Source of the DNA: Diphasiastrum complanatum
Taxonomy: Eukaryota > Streptophyta > Lycopodiopsida > Lycopodiales > Lycopodiaceae
Assembly: GCA_029204225.1 (NCBI GenBank)
Contig: CM055097.1
Coordinates: 68,663,955-68,727,954, forward strand
DNA length: 64,000 nucleotides
Direction: 5' to 3'
Below, in pieces: positions 47,697-53,600 of the stretch (positions are counted from its first letter, which is position 1; every line of letters begins with the position of its first letter). The position numbers and the translations under genes are program-made. Under the pieces are notes generated by a model, which was given only the letters and a program-made list of their open reading frames with translations, had not been told where the DNA came from and did not search any database.

Positions 47697-50600
47697 TGGA
47701 TCAAGAGAGAATGGCAACGGACAGATGGCAGGGCTGGCTGGACAGATGGTAGTGGGAGAGAGAGAGAGAGAGAGAGAGAGGCCTGAACTTTTGAGTCAGA
47801 CTAAATAGGAAGTCGATAGAATCAAGGAATCACAGTAAACTGCAACATGTTGGAATCTACAAAACTAACTCTGCAGTTCAATTCTTATTAGTTTACCTCG
47901 CCCCTTGGGAGTGATGTTTTGAACAAGCTCATCAGCAGTAGTATTTGATCTTCCTCTCTTCCTCGTGAGTGCTCTGCTTTAGCTCGTCCCTCCATCCACA
48001 CTCGATAAGTCTTTCACGAAGAAGCTCTTTTAAGTTCTCCTTTTCACCGCTCTCGATAAGATGATGAAGTACTGAAACAAGCAAAATTGGATAACTCGAG
48101 CAGCAACTATAAAGTCCTCTATCCAAGGATCCTATTTTAGGTTGCGTTCATAAAGCTTTCGTTAACTGTGAAAAACGCTTTACGGAATTCCACCAGGAAT
48201 TCAGCCCAGTCACAGTTCTATGGGTTGCACTCACATGAGGCTTGACCCAAAGCACCAACAAAATTCGCTTTTGTTTACTCTGAGACGTTTGTGCAATGAC
48301 AAACGGTTTATCCAATCATCGACAACTTCCGGGCATTACTCACTGGAAAAAATTTCCGTTTATAAGCTCAAGTTGTTTTGAATTAATGGCCTATAATTGT
48401 CTAGAATGATTTTGCATTTGGTTGTTTCGGTACTTATAGCTTTTATAAAGTTCCATAACAGTCTCAACCAAGGTTGAGTTGTTATAAAATCAGAGGGTCC
48501 ACCATTTTTAGGTGATGCCAGAAAAATTTCCAAGAAGACGGGAAAATTATCTCCCCTACCGGAACTTTACACATAACCACTTGCTTTTCTTAACCGAACG
48601 TTCAGTTGAGAATCATTACGGGTATAATTTCTTTTAATAAAGCAATGTCCAAAAAACATAGTTTTTACAGACCATAACGTGCTTATTAAAATTATACCAA
48701 TGAATTTTGCAAATGGTACCTAAGCCATAACACTGCCGAAAAACCATGTCGATGCATTTAAATCAAATGTACACAATTTTCGAAGCCATTAAATTCAACC
48801 TTAACTGCACAGTAAATCTTATAGTTCTCAACTAGTAAGAAGTGCCTATGGAAAAATCCCAAAAATGAAAAAATCCATAAAAAAGAAACTTCCAAATCCC
48901 CACCTGCCCCCAACCTAACATGGCCACCTACTCCACTTAAACAAAAAGTTTACTAAATGTTTAACAACCCACCCCCCCCGCGCCGACCTCTCCCAAAGCA
49001 AAACTTCGGGGCCCGAGCAGAGAACGCCTTCTGCTGCATTCTGAGCCCGGGAGAGCGAGAGAGAGAGAGAGAGAGCTCGAGGAGATAACCTTGGAGGTAG
49101 CCGCGCCGTTTTACTCACCATCCCACTCGTTTTCAAGCAGGAAGAAACGATATTGGAGGGCGCAGTGTCAGGCGCTGACACGGGCGGAAATGGAAGCCCA
49201 TAACTGCTGTTTTTTAACTTTCCAATACGCAGTTACTTAACTATTTCAGATGCTCGAAGCCTCAAATGCAATCCCTCTACAGTTATAGTAGTTTACCAGT
49301 GCATTTAGGATGATTTTACAGATGATGAGCGCTCCTAAAGCCTGAACTCTGGCTCAGTCATGCATAAATTATCCTCCTTTATGCAAAAAATTGCCTTCTC
49401 CTACTATTTTTGCAATAAGGATTGCTTTAGGATGTGGCTGAGTTTGCTTAAACCACCATTTGTATTCACAAATGCATAAGCAATTATACATTTACAGTTT
49501 AGCATGCTTAGATTACGTTATGTCTGAGAAACAAGGTAGATGCTGTCCAATTTTCCTTTGAACTAAGAATTTGCAGGTTTGGCCATTCTTCACACAGAAT
49601 AGGCTCCTAAATGACCTGAACCACCACAATGATGGCTTTACTGGCTCATTAATCTGCAAACCAACGTTAGTATACTGGAAAATGCAACAAAAACCTGCAA
49701 CTCCATAAAGAATCCCCATGCAAAACCTGTAAAAAGTCACCAACACTCACAGCCAGTGATTAGTCTTTTTTGTGCTTCATTTCTTGCTTTTCCTCTCATT
49801 CAAGCCAAGACTGGCTCAATAAAAAGCAAAAGACAGCCAACAAAACCACCTAAATCACTGTGTAATGACCAAAAAGCCGTAAAAACCAGCACTCACTCTT
49901 ATTGATCCCGTTGCTAACGGAAAAGTGTCCCTAATGAAGTAATCGGCAACACAAATGAATTGAAAATCGGAAATTTACTTCCAGAAAACCAATATGAAGT
50001 GTCAAAACATCGAACCGATTGTATACCTGGTAGTGCGATTACACTTCAAACAAGGAAATCTACGGGAAGCATAATCCGCACTTTCACCGCATCGTTGCAT
50101 ACTCCACTGAATTCTCAAAATAGTGTCGCGATTCCATATCACACAACGGAAAAATTCTCACAATTCGAGATTTCTTCATGAACACAAATCAATGGCAAAA
50201 CGAGCTTAGAATTGGCTCTGATATCAATATAAAGTCCCTATCCAAGGATCCTATTCTAAGCATGCCAATCACAAGCAACACAAGGGAACCTGATGGTGAC
50301 ATAACACCATAAACCCTAACAAATCATCATAAACCCACAACCCCACAACCATAACCATCAAAACAAGCCACAACCATAATCATCATAACCACATCCATAA
50401 ACATCATCAACCCCACCCCACGTCCTCATTGTGTCGTAGGCATTGCACCACAGGTATGTGCAGATTCAACATCAAAGTTGCACTTGATGTTGAATCCAAG
50501 GGACCGAGCCTGGCTAATGGTCCACGAATACAGTCCACTGGTTCGTGAAGCGGGTATGAACCCAAGGGACCGAGCCTGGCTCGATTCGGGTATCGTCCGT

Positions 50601-53600
50601 TCAAAATGGCCGTTCGACGGGACAGAAACGCAATTAGGTCAGTCGAAATGGACTAGTTTTGCAGCTCTCTGTCCGACGGTCCCGTTTCTCCAAACGGGAT
50701 CCGTTTCAGGTGTCGTCCATTTCGGCCAACGGACAACCTCGATAGGAACCTGTCGGAACAGACAAGACAAGGAAAGGACCGACGAAGAACCCACAACGTC
50801 CATCCGAAGTTCAACGTTAAACGGGGCTTCAAGGACACTTCGCAAGGGACGGGACAAGAAAACATTTGAAATCGACAAAATGGCCCAGGAATACAATCCA
50901 CGGATTCGTGATCCCGATACGAACTTAAACGACCGAGCCTGGCCCGATTCGGGTGTTGTTTGGTCAAAATGGCCCTTCGACGGGACAGAAACGCAATTAG
51001 GTCAAGTGAAATGGACTAGTTTTGCAGCTTTATGTCCGACGGTCCCGTTTCTCCAAACGAGATCCGTTTCAGGTGTCGTCCGTTTCGGCCAGCGGACAAC
51101 CTCGATAGGAACCTGTGGGAGCAGACGGGACGAGGACCGGACGGACGGCAGGCCCAGTACGTCCTTCCAAAGTTCGACATCGAACAGGGCTTCAGGGACA
51201 CTTTGTCGGGATGGGACCTGAAAACATTCGGAATTGACAAAATGGTCCGGGAATACAGTCCAACAATTCGTAATCCCGATACGATCTCAAGGGACCGAGC
51301 CTGGCTCGATTCGGGTGTCGTTCGGTCAAAATGCCCGTTCGACGAGACAAAAACGCAATCAGGTCACGTGAAATGGACTATTTGCAACTCTCCATCCGAC
51401 GGCCCAGTTTCTCCAAACAGGATTCGTTTCGGGTGCCGTCCGTTTCGGCCAACGAACAGCCTCGCCAGGAACCTGTGGGAGCAGACAGGACGAGGAACGG
51501 ACGGATGGCCTGTAGTGAATGAAACAGTTTTGCATAAGTAATTAGTAAGCTGTTGAAGTTCATCCGGGGGGAAACCGATCACATCATATAAGACAGAGTA
51601 TTGTGTAGGTCTCATGATTCCCTGTAGTGAATGAAACAGTTTTGCATAGATAATTAGTAAGCTGTTGAAGTTCATCCAGAGGGAAACCGATCACATCATA
51701 TAAGACAGAGTACTGTGTAGGTCTCATGGTTCCCTGTAGTGAATGAAACAGTTTTGCATAAGTAATTAGTAAGCTGTTGAAGTTCATCCGGGGGGAAACC
51801 GATCACATCATATAAGACAGAGTACTGTATAGGTCTCATGGTTCCCTGTAGTGAATGAAACAATTTTGCATAACTAATTAGTAAGCTGTTCGCTTTGGAA
51901 ATGTGGGACAGCGTGGGCTAGTGCCTGTATTTTTTTGTTTTTTTTTTTGAAAAAAAAAAAATTTGAAAATCGCGGACTCGTCCGGATGCAGACGCACCAC
52001 TGACGTGTCCGCGTCCGGACGCACGTCCGCGTCCAAGGTCCGCTTCCTTAGATATGTATTAATATATACTATATATATACTATATATAATATATGAAAAA
52101 AAAAAAGTGGGATGCGTCCCACGTCCAGCGTCCGGACGCACGTCTGCATCCGCGTCCACCCCCTTCATCTTTGATCTGTTACTATAATTTGAGGTTTATT
52201 TGCATCTGTGAAAAAGGTACTCAGCAAAGCTGAGACAAGACATTTACAAGATGAATAAAAAAAGAGGCAAACTGGTCAAAATAAAGTGATAAGAAGTCCA
52301 TGCTCAACATAGATCTTATGATTTCAGGTGGTAGTTCTACACAAAAATAAGAGCAGTAGCAAAAAGATCTAAGTTTCATGAAAAATTATGAAATATACTT
52401 CTGATTGCGATAGCAACCACAATGTAAGGAAAACATTCAGAATGATGATTATACCTCTCTCTGTGAGGAATTAATATACTTGTCTTTGAAACATCTTCGA
52501 TGGGGCAAATAAGCAGCTCTGAATTGAAGGCATCCTCACTTCTTTGTTTTATAAAAAAGTGGCCTCCTCGGTGTGTTGCAATCGTATCTATACCCTTAAT
52601 TCGCTGGGTCAAATACCTCAACTCTTTGGCTGGGCTATTTTTCTTCATGTATAGAATAAATGAGGTCATCTTGCTTCCAGATAATACAAATAAGTACTCC
52701 TCACTTTCTGAGGAAATTATGTCAAGGAAATATTCTTCGTCTTCTTCATGATAAAGGCAAACATCTTGAGATTGCTCTGTATGTAACTCATGGCGCCATG
52801 CCTGAATGTTAAGCAAAAATATTTGAAAATTAGGAAATCCAGCCTACATCTAATCTGCTTTACAGGCTCGCTTCAATGTCATATTCTATAACCTAAATTT
52901 TCATGCCACATGAGATCCAAACATTCAAGGTATGGAGAGCTGTCTCTCTTAATAGGTGACAAGTCTTGACTCTTGGGGATTCCTCCTAATGTGCCTGATT
53001 ACATCTAGAGACACTTGGAGGCAGTGAACAATGTCCTGAGAAGTATAATGGATCACAATAGGCCGATATCCTTGCTTCATATTCAGAGAATTAGCATTTA
53101 CATGCATCAACAAAATTCATCAATTTAAAATAGAGAGCAACCTTGTAAGGTCGACGAGTATCATCTTGAGTCACATACACAAGTGTATCATCATCAACCC
53201 ATTCCACCTGTTCAGTGGCACCAATAACAGGTTTTCCAACCAATTTCTTGCTCTCAATATCAAAAACATGGATCGTATAGAACTCATCCCCTTTAGTATC
53301 AACGTTATATGCAACTCGTCGATGATTTGGACTCACCTGCAAATATGCAGCACAAACCACTAAATGAGACAATGGCAAAATGCAACCGGGACACAACCTA
53401 GCGAAGTTCCATGTACTAGCTTACCTTGACTGCTTGAACAATGAAAAACTCGCTTTGTAATGCCTTTTCGTTTTCATCCAACAGAACCTCTTCAGGGCCT
53501 GCAGTTTCCGGTGTCATAACCTCGTCAAAAGATCCAGGTCCTTCACCCCCATATATTGCCCTCCTACAATGGATTTTATATTGTTTTCCCTCCAGATTTT

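Noticed and set aside
50478-51541. Long open frames on both strands across the 362-bp repeat
   Set aside because: Openness on both strands and the repeating of the same peptide with each unit fit composition and tandem duplication; no domain or splice context was seen.
51364-51787. Repeated MNFNSLL peptides on the minus strand
   Set aside because: They are shadows of the 112-bp tandem repeat.
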